Origin: Empedobacter sp036647415
Lineage (GTDB): Bacteria; Bacteroidota; Bacteroidia; Flavobacteriales; Weeksellaceae
Reading direction: 5' to 3'
Assembly: GCF_036647415.1 (NCBI RefSeq)
Contig: NZ_JAVXKG010000005.1
Span: forward strand, 73,326 to 137,325
Length of the DNA stretch: 64,000 bases
Below, piece by piece: positions 24,958 to 34,113 of this stretch (its first letter is position 1; the number at the start of each line of letters is the position of its first letter). The position numbers and the translations under genes are program-made. The notes below the pieces were generated by a model, which had not been told where the DNA came from, searched no databases, and saw nothing but the letters and a program-made list of their open reading frames with translations.

Positions 24958-25393
24958 TTATTTTATTGATAATTTCAGAAAGTTGTTTTTTCATTAAAAA
25001 ACCGAAAGTTTTATCAATAATTTGAAGTTTTTCATTCAAAATAATCCAAAAAGGATAATTTTCTTGTTCATTTTTATTTAGAAATTGTTTAACAAAATCA
25101 TGAGTTTTAGATTTATTATTTGGTGGAAATTTATTTCCAAGAAAATCTAATTCAAAAATACTTTCCCCATTAATTTTCAGAAAATATAATTCGTCGTTCA
25201 ATTCATTTTTTAAGGATAAATTATTTTCTATTTCCCTTTCTTGAATTTTGCAATAAGCACACCAATCTGTATAGAAATAGAGTAGAATTGGCTGAGGTTT
25301 TTTCGGAAATTCTTGATTAAACTTATCTAAGCTTATTTGTCCGAATATTATTCCAGAAAAATATAAATAAAGAATTAATACAAATTTTTTCAT
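24944..25393 (-). CDS. Secreted thioredoxin-like protein
   Basis: A 149-residue protein with a signal peptide (about 1-19) and a thioredoxin fold of the DUF255/SoxW-like type. LLYFYTDWCAYCKIQEREIE carries the redox pair Cys45-Ala-Tyr-Cys48, and NYPFWIILNEKLQIIDKTFG supplies the strand with the conserved position before the cis-Pro region. Probably periplasmic. It starts one base after the stop of the TonB receptor upstream, so both are co-transcribed. This suggests it reduces or assembles that receptor, whose plug contains a CxxC, or handles the imported metal. That link is inference. Confidence 0.83.
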   Translation of the reverse strand: MKKFVLILYLYFSGIIFGQISLDKFNQEFPKKPQPILLYFYTDWCAYCKIQEREIENNLSLKNELNDELYFLKINGESIFELDFLGNKFPPNNKSKTHDFVKQFLNKNEQENYPFWIILNEKLQIIDKTFGFLMKKQLSEIINKIKNGN

Positions 25394-25394
25394 T

Positions 25395-27428
25395 TTATCT
25401 AATTGTATATCTCAAACCAATAAATCCTCTAATTCCTTGTAATGGTGCGTAATTATAAGCAGTATCAAAAGTGTATCTATACGGATTATTGATTGGATCA
25501 TTTATGTTATTATTAAAAGGATCAAATGGACGCATTAATGGATTTTTAGGTATAAAATTGAAGATGTTTTTCAATCCACCATAGATTTCAATTTTTCTAA
25601 ATGATTTAGTTAGCTGAATATTTGTCAACATATAAAAAGGCGAATATTCTGGACGAAAATCATTAGGTAAAATAGGTAAGCGCATTTTTCCGTACCAATT
25701 TCCAGTTAAATCAACTGTAAATCGTTTCGGAAAATTATATGAAATAACATAATTACCAGACCATTTTGGCGCATGAAATTGTTGACTTTTTTGCATTTGA
25801 TTGTTTTTATCCCGCTCTTTTCTGTAAACATCCATATAGGAGAAACCGAAATTTATTTTCAGAGGAAATCGAAAAACAATATCCGTATTTATTGAAATTC
25901 CTTTAGAAACGGCATGTCCGTCTAAGTTATCATAAATGATTAAATTTTGATTTGTTTCAAAATCTCCAACAATTTTATTCGTAAAATAAGAGTAAAATAC
26001 AGTAGCATCTAAATTGAAATTTCCAAAATCGAAGGTTTTATTGAAAACGTAATTTAAGTTTCCGTTGTAAGATTTTTCAGGATTCAAATCATTTCTTATA
26101 ATCACTTCGCGTGAACCAGTTAGTGCAGCATGGTCTTCTGTAAAGAGATTTACAACACGAAAACCAGTACCAAAACTTGCTCTGAAAATATGTCTATTAT
26201 TCGGTGAAAACTTATATGCAAATCGTGGCGAATGTATGTCTTTATGGTGTTTGTCATAATCTAATCGATAACCCAACAAAAGTTTATGTTTAGATGAAAA
26301 TGTGATTTCATCTTGAATAAAAACACCAGGTAAAGGAGATTTCATGGGATTATTCTCTTTGTTTTCATTTGCTGTTCCTGGCGTGTTGTCGTCATAAAAA
26401 GTATACTTATAAGTAGCTCCTGTTAACAAACTGTGCTTGCCAAGAATCTTGTCCCAATAGGCTTGTGAAAAAGCAACATGTTGTTTTGCTTGGTAAGAAT
26501 TTGTACCATAAAATGAATTTTGTTGATGAAAATTATACGAGAATTGTGTGTAGATATTTTCTGTTGTTGGCAATTGATACATTCCTATAATTTCTGCTCG
26601 GTTTGTAAAAATACTTTCACCATAAATTTTGTCACTTCCTCTGTCTATCCGTTTGTCATATTGCATTTCTCCGCCCCATCTGTCTTCGTATACGTAACGA
26701 GAAGCAATACTTGCGGTTTTATTTTTAGAATGTTCAAAATTCCATTTATTGAAAATAGAAATTCTATTCTGTAAAGTTAAATCTGTAAAATTATCGTTGT
26801 TTTTATCTTGTTTATTATCAAATAAAAAATAATTGATACCTATTAATGAATTTACTTTATTATTGATTTTGAATTTATAAGCTAAATCAATATTGTTTTC
26901 TAACCAAGAAGTTGTGTATAAATCTGCACTAAATTTATTTGCTTTTGTAGCGTCTTTTGTAATGATATTCACTATTCCGCCCATTGCTTCTGTACCGTAA
27001 AGTGAAGACGCAGGACCTTTTACAACTTCAATTCTATCAACCAAACTATTTGGTATTCCATTCAGACCATAAACGGTAGATAGAGCAGATACAATAGGCA
27101 TTCCGTCAATCAAAATCATGGTATATGGACCTTCCATTCCATTTATATGTATATCTCCTGTTGCGCAAACGTTACAATTTATTTGTGGTTGAATTCCATT
27201 TATCATTCCAATAGATTCAAACAAAGTAGGATTAGGGTTTGTCTTGAAATATTTTGAAGTATAAACTTCTATTGGGACGGGAGAATCTTTCTTGAAAACA
27301 GGTTTCATAGTTCCTGTCAGTACGACCTCATTCAAATTTTCAGGATTATTTTTGATAGAATCTTTATTAGTTTCTTGGGCGGACGAAGAAATTGTTAGAA
27401 TAAAAATTATGGAGTTGATTATTTTCAT
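25395..27428 (-). CDS. TonB-dependent outer-membrane receptor with CNVC motif in the plug, probably metal-related
   Basis: A 677-residue receptor: signal peptide (1-17), TonB box-like NEVVLTGTMK at about 33-42, plug domain with MINGIQPQINCNVCATGDIH (Cys85, Cys88), GPYTMILIDGMPIVS and RIEVVKGPASSLYGTEAMGG, then a 22-strand barrel ending in the aromatic-Arg terminus GLRYTIR. No N-terminal carboxypeptidase-like domain, unlike most SusC-type proteins. It diverges from a DtxR/MntR-family regulator across a 96-base promoter region that holds two palindromes, and is followed directly by a thioredoxin-like gene. Context argues for import of manganese, iron or a metal complex; the substrate is not determined. 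Confidence 0.87.
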   Translation of the reverse strand: MKIINSIIFILTISSSAQETNKDSIKNNPENLNEVVLTGTMKPVFKKDSPVPIEVYTSKYFKTNPNPTLFESIGMINGIQPQINCNVCATGDIHINGMEGPYTMILIDGMPIVSALSTVYGLNGIPNSLVDRIEVVKGPASSLYGTEAMGGIVNIITKDATKANKFSADLYTTSWLENNIDLAYKFKINNKVNSLIGINYFLFDNKQDKNNDNFTDLTLQNRISIFNKWNFEHSKNKTASIASRYVYEDRWGGEMQYDKRIDRGSDKIYGESIFTNRAEIIGMYQLPTTENIYTQFSYNFHQQNSFYGTNSYQAKQHVAFSQAYWDKILGKHSLLTGATYKYTFYDDNTPGTANENKENNPMKSPLPGVFIQDEITFSSKHKLLLGYRLDYDKHHKDIHSPRFAYKFSPNNRHIFRASFGTGFRVVNLFTEDHAALTGSREVIIRNDLNPEKSYNGNLNYVFNKTFDFGNFNLDATVFYSYFTNKIVGDFETNQNLIIYDNLDGHAVSKGISINTDIVFRFPLKINFGFSYMDVYRKERDKNNQMQKSQQFHAPKWSGNYVISYNFPKRFTVDLTGNWYGKMRLPILPNDFRPEYSPFYMLTNIQLTKSFRKIEIYGGLKNIFNFIPKNPLMRPFDPFNNNINDPINNPYRYTFDTAYNYAPLQGIRGFIGLRYTIR

Positions 27429-27450
27429 ATAAAAATACTTGAAGTTAAAA

Positions 27451-27466
27451 GTTAGACAAATCTAAC
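27451..27466. promoter_or_regulatory. Palindrome GTTAGA-CAAA-TCTAAC, candidate DtxR-family operator (receptor side)
   Basis: Perfect 6-bp arms with a 4-base spacer, 23 bases before the start of the TonB receptor. It resembles the TTAG...CTAA core of DtxR/MntR-type boxes and lies beside a DtxR-family gene. Confidence 0.55.
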
Positions 27467-27505
27467 AAAAATATTATTCAAAATGATTTTTAATTATAAA
27501 AGATG

Positions 27506-27525
27506 TTTAACTTATATTTGTTAAA
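27506..27525. promoter_or_regulatory. Palindrome TTTAAC-N8-GTTAAA overlapping the regulator's promoter and start
   Basis: Perfect 6-bp arms (27506-27511 and 27520-27525). The -7 box TATATTTG (27513-27520) sits between the arms and the A of the ATG is the last base, so a bound repressor would block its own transcription (autoregulation). Confidence 0.5.
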
Positions 27526-28184
27526 TGAATTCATTAGTCGAAGAAAATTATATCAAAGCATTATTTCATCTCTCAGAAAATGGGAAAGGTGAGGTTAATG
27601 TCAAAGATTTGAGTAAGCATTTGAACATAAAAATGCCAACGGTGAATAGTATGATGAAAAAATTATCTGAAAAAGAATTGGTGATTTATGAAACATATAA
27701 ACCACTTCGATTGACTGATAAAGGTATATTGAAAGCATCGCTAATTGTTAGGAAACATAGATTAACAGAGATGTTTTTGGTAGATAAAATGGGTTTCGGT
27801 TGGGAGCAAGTGCATGAAGTTGCAGAGCAAATAGAGCATATACAAAGTCCGTTATTCTTTGATAAAATGGATGAGTTGCTTAATTTCCCTAAAATTGATC
27901 CGCATGGTTCTCCAATTCCCGATAAAGAGGGGAATTTTGAACAAATTAATTACAAAAAAATGTCCGAATTTACAGCTGGAGATGTTGTGGAAATTTGTGC
28001 AGTAATTAATTCTTCAGACGAGTTTTTAAATTTTCTTAATACAAAAGAATTATCCTTAGGTTCTGTTCTTAAAGTTGTTGAAATTGAGAGTTTTGATAAA
28101 AATATGAAAGTTGATTATTCTAATAAAATAGAAGTTTTTAGTTTGCTTATTTCAGAAAAATTATTAGTAAAAAAACTGAATTAA
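27525..28184 (+). CDS. DtxR/MntR-family metal-dependent transcriptional regulator
   Basis: A 219-residue regulator: N-terminal winged helix (EENYIKALFHLSENGKGEVN, KHLNIKMPTVNSMMKKLSEK), metal-binding and dimerisation domain (RKHRLTEMFL, then HEVAEQIEHIQS), and a C-terminal FeoA/SH3-like domain (about 145-219). The His-Arg-Leu-x-Glu and E-Q-I-E-H ligand motifs of MntR are present; the N-terminal positions equal to Asp8 and Glu11 of B. subtilis MntR appear to be Asn and Lys, so one metal site may differ. A TATATTTG box four bases before the ATG suggests a leaderless message. It likely represses the divergent TonB receptor/thioredoxin unit and itself. Confidence 0.88.
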   Translation: MNSLVEENYIKALFHLSENGKGEVNVKDLSKHLNIKMPTVNSMMKKLSEKELVIYETYKPLRLTDKGILKASLIVRKHRLTEMFLVDKMGFGWEQVHEVAEQIEHIQSPLFFDKMDELLNFPKIDPHGSPIPDKEGNFEQINYKKMSEFTAGDVVEICAVINSSDEFLNFLNTKELSLGSVLKVVEIESFDKNMKVDYSNKIEVFSLLISEKLLVKKLN

Positions 28185-28187
28185 TTT

Positions 28188-29855
28188 ATGATTTATCAAC
28201 TTATTGTATCTGTTTTTTTACTGTTTTATTTTTACGCTTTTGGTTTGTTATTTCAGAAGGTTTTACCACAAATAAATCATTATTTTAGTTTAACAATTTT
28301 GAACGGAATGATAGGTGTAGGGCTTATAAGTTTTGTTCTCGCTTTTGTAATTCCACTTAATTTTACGTACGAAATTTGCTTGATTATTTTAGCTTTATTT
28401 GGGTTGATTTATTATAAAAAACGGAGTATTGAGTTTTTGAAATTCTTCAAAAAAATTACTTTATATTTCTATCTAATACTGGTTTGTGGACTTGTTTTTA
28501 CAGTTACTTATCCTTACATTTTAGATCATTTTGGTTATTATGTTCCAACAATAAAATGGTTAGATTTTGCAGGATATGTAAAAGGATTATCAAATCTTGA
28601 ATGGGTTTTTGTTCAAAATAGTTTTTGGCATATTTTACAAGCTTCTATAAACGAAACTTCGGATATTTATTATCGTTTAAACTTTATTTTATTTATCGTT
28701 TTCAACTTGTATTTAATCGAATCTAAATCTATTCGATTATTACCTTTTAACGTGATTTTTTTATTTTTTTTAAATATTCCATCGCCAGATTTACCCGTAT
28801 TTGTTTTGAGTGTAATTTTGTTAAATGAATACTTGAAATCAGAAAAAAATGTTTCTACATATTTATTTTTTGCTGCGATTGTATTTGTCATAAAACCAAT
28901 CAGTATTCTATTAATTGTATTTTTCTTGATAGAATATTTTAGAAAAAAGGAATACAAAAATTTAAAAGATTTTAATTTATTTCTGATAATCGGATTAGCA
29001 ATATTGTTTTGCTTAAAAGGAATTGTTTTAGCTGGAAATCCTTTGTTTCCTTTAAGTTTTACAACTTTAGAAAATTTATCTTGGGCTTCGCCAAAATCGA
29101 TGTATATACTTTCTGATGTTAATGCAAAATTTATTCCTTTGAAGGATTTATTTATCAGAGAACAAGTACAGGAAATGAATACGCTTACTTATTATAAATA
29201 TGTGTTGTTCAGTTCAACTTTAAGATCAATAATCTTATTATTTATTTTAAGTTTTACGATTGGATTAATACTATTGCAAGTTTTTAAAAAAGAGAAAAAT
29301 AAGACTATTTATTATTTACTATTCTCAGTTTTGATAAAAGTTTTTTTTGTCATATTCACATCACCACAATTTCGTTTTTTGTTAGATGTTTTGATTGTAG
29401 ATACGTTGATAATTTTACTAATGTTAAAGAAAGAGTTTTTTAGTAAAAAATGGAAAATTTTTAATCTTGCTCTTTTATTTGTTTTAATGATAGGTGTTAT
29501 TACGCCAAATATATGGTCAAAATATATAAAAGGTATTCGCTCTTTTAGTTATATAAGAGGATTTGAAACTCCATTTTTCTTAAAACCAGGACAATATGAT
29601 GATTTAGAGTATAAATCGAATAAGATTGGCAATTTTAAATATAATTACCCTATAAATTATACATTAACATATTCTACAAAAGTTCCTGCAATAAGTTCCT
29701 TTTCTTTGCGATTATATTATTTAAATAATGGTTATCCACAACAAATAGATAGCGAGAATGTCAAAAAAGGATTTTATTGGAAAGAAATGAATTCGGTTGA
29801 GAAAAAATATTTAGAAAATCTAATTATAGAACAAGAAAAAAAGCAAGTTAAATAA
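28188..29855 (+). CDS. Multi-pass membrane protein, LIC_10190 type
   Basis: A 555-residue, strongly hydrophobic protein with roughly 12 predicted membrane helices and a soluble C-terminal end of about 90 residues. A conserved-looking loop LDHFGYYVPTIKWLDFAGYV (about 108-127), followed by GLSNLEWVFVQNSFWHILQA, recalls the LIC_10190 family and GT-C-like glycosyltransferases, where an acidic residue in the first loop is catalytic. Its start is three bases after the DtxR stop, so it may be co-transcribed, though a functional link is not evident. Sugar or lipid-linked substrate is conjecture. Confidence 0.65.
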   Translation: MIYQLIVSVFLLFYFYAFGLLFQKVLPQINHYFSLTILNGMIGVGLISFVLAFVIPLNFTYEICLIILALFGLIYYKKRSIEFLKFFKKITLYFYLILVCGLVFTVTYPYILDHFGYYVPTIKWLDFAGYVKGLSNLEWVFVQNSFWHILQASINETSDIYYRLNFILFIVFNLYLIESKSIRLLPFNVIFLFFLNIPSPDLPVFVLSVILLNEYLKSEKNVSTYLFFAAIVFVIKPISILLIVFFLIEYFRKKEYKNLKDFNLFLIIGLAILFCLKGIVLAGNPLFPLSFTTLENLSWASPKSMYILSDVNAKFIPLKDLFIREQVQEMNTLTYYKYVLFSSTLRSIILLFILSFTIGLILLQVFKKEKNKTIYYLLFSVLIKVFFVIFTSPQFRFLLDVLIVDTLIILLMLKKEFFSKKWKIFNLALLFVLMIGVITPNIWSKYIKGIRSFSYIRGFETPFFLKPGQYDDLEYKSNKIGNFKYNYPINYTLTYSTKVPAISSFSLRLYYLNNGYPQQIDSENVKKGFYWKEMNSVEKKYLENLIIEQEKKQVK

Positions 29856-29868
29856 CTTGCTTTTTCAT
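29838..29868. terminator. Bidirectional hairpin terminator
   Basis: AAAAAGCAAGTT (29838-29849) pairs perfectly with AACTTGCTTTTT (29854-29865), 4-base loop. It overlaps the last codons of the membrane protein and ends the convergent DUF1573 gene. Confidence 0.88.
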
Positions 29869-29873
29869 TTTTA

Positions 29874-30239
29874 TTATTCAGCAGAACCTTTTATTCTGAA
29901 GATTTTTCTTGATGATACAGGATCATTAGATGTAATTGTTACAGATTTGTTGAAGTCACCTTTAACACCACCTGTCGAATATTTTACGGTAATATCAGCA
30001 GATGCTCCAGGAGCAATAGGAGTTGTTGGATATTCTGGCACAGTACAACCACAAGAACCAACTACACTTTTTAGGATTAATGGTTTGTCCCCTGTATTTG
30101 TCACTTTCATTTTAGAAGTTACTTCTGTATTTAACTTTAAATTTCCGAAAGCAATTTCTTCTTTTTCTAATTTAAGTTCTTGAGCAAAAAGGCTTGTTAA
30201 TCCCATTACAAAAGCACCTACAAACATTATTTTTTTCAT
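29874..30239 (-). CDS. DUF1573 domain-containing exported protein
   Basis: A 121-residue protein: signal peptide (about 1-19, ending SLFAQ), then one Ig-like DUF1573 domain with EEIAFGNLKLNTEVTSKM, FTNTGDKPL-type strand, the signature VGSCGCTVPEYP and a final VTITSNDP strand. DUF1573 proteins are abundant periplasmic or surface proteins of Bacteroidota with no established role. Monocistronic. An open frame on the opposite strand over the same bases is a shadow. Confidence 0.9.
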   Translation of the reverse strand: MKKIMFVGAFVMGLTSLFAQELKLEKEEIAFGNLKLNTEVTSKMKVTNTGDKPLILKSVVGSCGCTVPEYPTTPIAPGASADITVKYSTGGVKGDFNKSVTITSNDPVSSRKIFRIKGSAE

Positions 30240-30491
30240 AACAATAAATAAATTACTAATTCAAATCTACAAAACATTTTGTTGTTTTGACGTTAATTTT
30301 TTTAAAAATCTATTTCTCTAATTTTATTTAAAGATATAATATTTAGGATAAAAGCAATATTCATTCCATTTAAAATGAATTATAGTAATTGCAATTTATT
30401 TTTTAGTAGAGAAGTTATTCCCATTAATTTAAGAATATTAACTTAATTTGGGAAATCTGACTATTAATAAGGATTAGTTGCGTATATTTTG

Positions 30492-30499
30492 TAAATTTG
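30492..30499 (+). promoter_or_regulatory. -7 promoter box of valS (TAAATTTG)
   Basis: Exact TAnnTTTG match, 27 bases before the valS start. The 250-base spacer upstream holds no other gene. Confidence 0.55.
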
Positions 30500-30526
30500 C
30501 CCAAATTTATTTTTAACAAATAGAGA

Positions 30527-33148
30527 ATGGAAATCGCATCTAAATATACGCCTCAAGAGGTTGAAGACAAATGGTACAAATACTGGATGGATAATCAGTA
30601 TTTTAAATCTACGCCAGACGAACGCAAAGCATATACAATTGTAATTCCTCCGCCCAATGTCACAGGTGTTCTACACATGGGACATATGTTAAACAATACG
30701 ATTCAAGACGTTTTAATTCGTCGTGCACGTATGCGTGGTTACAATGCATGTTGGGTTCCTGGTACAGACCATGCTTCAATTGCTACAGAAGCTAAAGTTG
30801 TTGCGAAATTAAAAGAACAAGGTGTTTCTAAATTTGATATTGGTCGTGAAGAATTTTTGGGTCATGCATGGGAATGGACACACAAACATGGTGGGATTAT
30901 TTTAGATCAATTAAAAAAATTAGGTGCTTCTTGTGATTGGGATCGTACAAAATTTACGATGGATGCAGATTTGTCAGAATCTGTTCAACGTGTATTTATC
31001 GATCTTTACAACAAAGGATTAATTTATCGTGGTTACCGTATGGTAAACTGGGATCCTGAAGCGAAAACCAATATTTCTGACGAAGAAGTTATTCACGTTG
31101 ATAAAAACGGTAAATTATATCATTTACGCTATCAAGTAGAAGGTACAGATAAATATATTGTTGTTGCAACTACTCGTCCAGAAACAATTTTTGGAGATTC
31201 AGCCGTTTGTATCAATCCTAATGATGAGCGCTACGAATGGTTAAAAGGAAAGCAAGTTATTGTACCAATCGTTGGTCGTAAAATCAATATTATTGAAGAC
31301 GAATATGTTGATATCGAATTTGGAACAGGATGTCTTAAGGTAACACCTGCGCATGATGTTAACGATTATGAGTTAGGAAAGAAACATAATTTAGATTTTA
31401 TTGATATTTTTACGGATGATGCAAAACTTAACGAGCAAGGTTTAAACTATGCTGGGTTAGATCGTTTCAAAGCACGTAAAGAAATCGAGAAAGAGTTAGA
31501 AGAAAAAGGTTTACTTGAGAAAGTAGAAAATTATAACAATAAAGTAGGAACTTCTGAAAGAACAGGAGCTGTTATTGAGCCTAAAATCTCAAATCAATGG
31601 TTCTTAAAAATGACAGATTTAGCAAAACCTGCTTTAGATAATGTAATGAATGATACAATTAAATTTCATCCAGCGAAATTTAAAAATACGTATCGTAATT
31701 GGATGGAAAATGTAACAGATTGGAACATTTCTCGTCAACTTTGGTGGGGACACCAAATTCCTGCATTTTTCTATGGTGATGGAAACGAAGATTTTGTTGT
31801 TGCAATGACAAAAGAAGAAGCCTTACCATTAGCACAAGTGAAAACAGGAAATGCAACATTAACAATTGAGGATTTACGTCAAGACGAAGATGCTTTAGAT
31901 ACGTGGTTTTCGTCATGGTTATGGCCAATTTCAGTTTTTAATGGAATAAATGAGCCAGAGAATGAAGAAATCAATTATTATTATCCAACACAAGATTTAG
32001 TTACAGGTCCAGATATTATTTTCTTCTGGGTTGCACGTATGATTGTTGCTGGATATGAATATAGAAATGAATTACCATTTGAGAACGTATATTTTACAGG
32101 AATTGTTCGTGATAAACAAGGTCGTAAAATGTCGAAATCTTTAGGAAATTCACCAGATCCAATCGAGTTGATGAACGAGTATGGAGCTGATGCAACACGT
32201 ATGGGAATGTTGTTGACTGCACCAGCTGGAAACGATTTGCCTTTTGATGTAGATTTATGTTTACAAGGACGTAATTTTGCCAATAAAATCTGGAATGCTT
32301 TCCGTTTGATTAAAGGTTGGGAAATTGATGAAAACTTACAGCCTTCTACTACACAAACAAAGGCAGTTGAATGGTTCGAGAATAAATTTAATGCACAATT
32401 AGCGGATATCGAAGCGAATTACGAAAAATATCGTTTGTCAGATTCGTTAATGGGAATTTATAAATTAGTTTGGGACGATTTCTGTTCATGGTACTTAGAG
32501 GCAATCAAACCAACATTTGGAGAGCCAATAGATCGTCAAACATTTGATGCGACAATCGGATATTTAGAAAATGTTTTGAAAGTTCTTCATCCATTTATGC
32601 CATTCTTAACAGAAGAAATTTGGCATTTAATAGCTGAGCGTACAGAGAAAGATGCATTAATTATTGCAGAATATCCAGAAGTTAAAGCATTTGATGAAGT
32701 ATTAATTCAACATTTCGAAAATACAAAAGAAGCAACTACTGCAATTCGTGGTTTACGTTCAGAAAAAGGAATGTCGCCAAAAGAAGCTTTAGAAGTTTTT
32801 GCTGATACAAATGCTAGTAATGAAATTTTTGTAGATGTATTCTCAAAATTAGGAAATGTTTCTAATTTCAATGTAGGAGCTAAGCCCGAAAAAGGTTTTG
32901 CATTTCGTGTTGGTACGTTAGAATTTATGATTCCGATGTCAGATAATATTGATGTTGAAGCTGAGCGTGAAAAATTACAAAAAGAAATTGAATACAATCA
33001 AGGTTTCTTAAATTCAGTTCGTAAAAAATTATCGAATGAAAAATTTGTTGCTGGTGCACCAGAACAAGTAATCGCGAATGAACGTAAAAAAGAAGCAGAT
33101 GCTTTGGCTAAAATAGCTCAAATAGAAGAGCAATTAGCAGCATTATAA
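30527..33148 (+). CDS. valS: Valyl-tRNA synthetase
   Basis: An 873-residue class I aminoacyl-tRNA synthetase charging tRNA-Val. Visible: PPPNVTGVLHMGHM (HIGH motif) near 42-55, the editing (CP1) domain with TTRPETIFGD and GTGCLKVTPAHD, WNISRQLWWGHQIP, the KMSKSLGNSPDP signature near 525-536, an anticodon-binding helical domain, and the C-terminal coiled coil (AEREKLQKEIEYNQGFLNSV ... ALAKIAQIEEQLAAL) that clamps the tRNA. Full length. Monocistronic, with a strong hairpin terminator. Confidence 0.98.
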   Translation: MEIASKYTPQEVEDKWYKYWMDNQYFKSTPDERKAYTIVIPPPNVTGVLHMGHMLNNTIQDVLIRRARMRGYNACWVPGTDHASIATEAKVVAKLKEQGVSKFDIGREEFLGHAWEWTHKHGGIILDQLKKLGASCDWDRTKFTMDADLSESVQRVFIDLYNKGLIYRGYRMVNWDPEAKTNISDEEVIHVDKNGKLYHLRYQVEGTDKYIVVATTRPETIFGDSAVCINPNDERYEWLKGKQVIVPIVGRKINIIEDEYVDIEFGTGCLKVTPAHDVNDYELGKKHNLDFIDIFTDDAKLNEQGLNYAGLDRFKARKEIEKELEEKGLLEKVENYNNKVGTSERTGAVIEPKISNQWFLKMTDLAKPALDNVMNDTIKFHPAKFKNTYRNWMENVTDWNISRQLWWGHQIPAFFYGDGNEDFVVAMTKEEALPLAQVKTGNATLTIEDLRQDEDALDTWFSSWLWPISVFNGINEPENEEINYYYPTQDLVTGPDIIFFWVARMIVAGYEYRNELPFENVYFTGIVRDKQGRKMSKSLGNSPDPIELMNEYGADATRMGMLLTAPAGNDLPFDVDLCLQGRNFANKIWNAFRLIKGWEIDENLQPSTTQTKAVEWFENKFNAQLADIEANYEKYRLSDSLMGIYKLVWDDFCSWYLEAIKPTFGEPIDRQTFDATIGYLENVLKVLHPFMPFLTEEIWHLIAERTEKDALIIAEYPEVKAFDEVLIQHFENTKEATTAIRGLRSEKGMSPKEALEVFADTNASNEIFVDVFSKLGNVSNFNVGAKPEKGFAFRVGTLEFMIPMSDNIDVEAEREKLQKEIEYNQGFLNSVRKKLSNEKFVAGAPEQVIANERKKEADALAKIAQIEEQLAAL

Positions 33149-33175
33149 ATAAGATTTAATCAAATTTTATATAGA

Positions 33176-33207
33176 AAAATCACTCCAAATTTGGAGTGAT
33201 TTTTTAT
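33176..33207 (+). terminator. valS terminator
   Basis: AAAAATCACTCCAAA and TTTGGAGTGATTTTT form a perfect palindromic stem followed by T. Confidence 0.88.
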
Positions 33208-33220
33208 TTCATTCATAAAA

Positions 33221-33254
33221 ATACCCTCAAATAGATTTAACTTTTTGAGGGTAT
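33221..33254 (-). terminator. Terminator of the DUF4241 gene
   Basis: ATACCCTCAAA (33221-33231) pairs with TTTGAGGGTAT (33244-33254); T-rich continuation on the minus strand. Confidence 0.82.
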
Positions 33255-33281
33255 TGTATAATGTTTTATATTAAAATAGTC

Positions 33282-34040
33282 TTATAACCACTCTTCATCA
33301 TCTTCAGAATCTTCTAATTCAGCATCAATAAACTGAATGTAGAATGCAATGATCTCATTTTTATCATTATATCCGAAATAAGCAGGGTAAATTCCTTCGC
33401 CAAATCCAGCTTGAAAAATTGGTGCTTTAGACTCAGTTCCAGGAACCGTCCAATTAATCCAATCTCCTTCTTCTGACTGATATTTTGGGTTATTTTTAGC
33501 GTTTTCTATAAACAAAGCATTAAAGTAATCATCATAAAGATTTACATCATTTCCTTTGTTCTCGAATTCGTCAATAAATTTCACAAAATCATCTTTTACC
33601 TCAGCATCAACAATTGTAGCCAAACCACTTTCTATTGAAAAACCAAAATATTCTCCTTCTTGTAATTCTTCAATTAGCTCGATACCTTTCATTGCTTCTT
33701 CGTAACGAACAGGTTTTTCGTTAGAAAAAGAGATTTTTACACAACCAATAAGGTTTTCTACTTCACCATCATCTTCGTATTTTACTATACTTGCTGTAAC
33801 AGGAAAATTACCTTTTGGAGTTTCTAAAAAATAAGGATCTTTATCTACGGCAAGATATTCACCTAGAGGATCATTAACAAAAATTTTTCCTGATGGTAAA
33901 GAAACATCTCCCATGTTAATTTGGTCAATTTCTACACCTCCAATTTCTTTATCTGTAAAATATTTTTCTAAATCGTTTGGTGCCAAAGTTAATTCTCTTT
34001 TAGCTTCCCAAGTTTTTAACCATTCTGCTGTTGGTTGCAT
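33282..34040 (-). CDS. DUF4241 domain-containing protein
   Basis: A 252-residue acidic cytosolic protein. DUF4241 traits: VSLPSGKIFVNDPLGEYLA at about 46-64, ETPKGNFPVTASIVKY, the YFGFSIESGLATIVDAEV strand-turn, and the C-terminal APIFQAGFGEGIYPAYFGYN that ends in an acidic tail. The family is widespread in bacteria, sometimes beside polymorphic-toxin immunity genes, without a known function. Monocistronic, with its own terminator; no toxin is nearby. Confidence 0.8.
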   Translation of the reverse strand: MQPTAEWLKTWEAKRELTLAPNDLEKYFTDKEIGGVEIDQINMGDVSLPSGKIFVNDPLGEYLAVDKDPYFLETPKGNFPVTASIVKYEDDGEVENLIGCVKISFSNEKPVRYEEAMKGIELIEELQEGEYFGFSIESGLATIVDAEVKDDFVKFIDEFENKGNDVNLYDDYFNALFIENAKNNPKYQSEEGDWINWTVPGTESKAPIFQAGFGEGIYPAYFGYNDKNEIIAFYIQFIDAELEDSEDDEEWL

Positions 34041-34113
34041 AATATTTCGTTTTAATTGTTACAAAAATACACTAAATAATAATAGGAGTTGAGGTTTAAA
34101 TGTTAGTGATTGG

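Noticed and set aside
29857..30183. Plus-strand open frame of 108 codons
   Set aside because: Lies fully opposite the DUF1573 gene, which has a signal peptide and a family signature.
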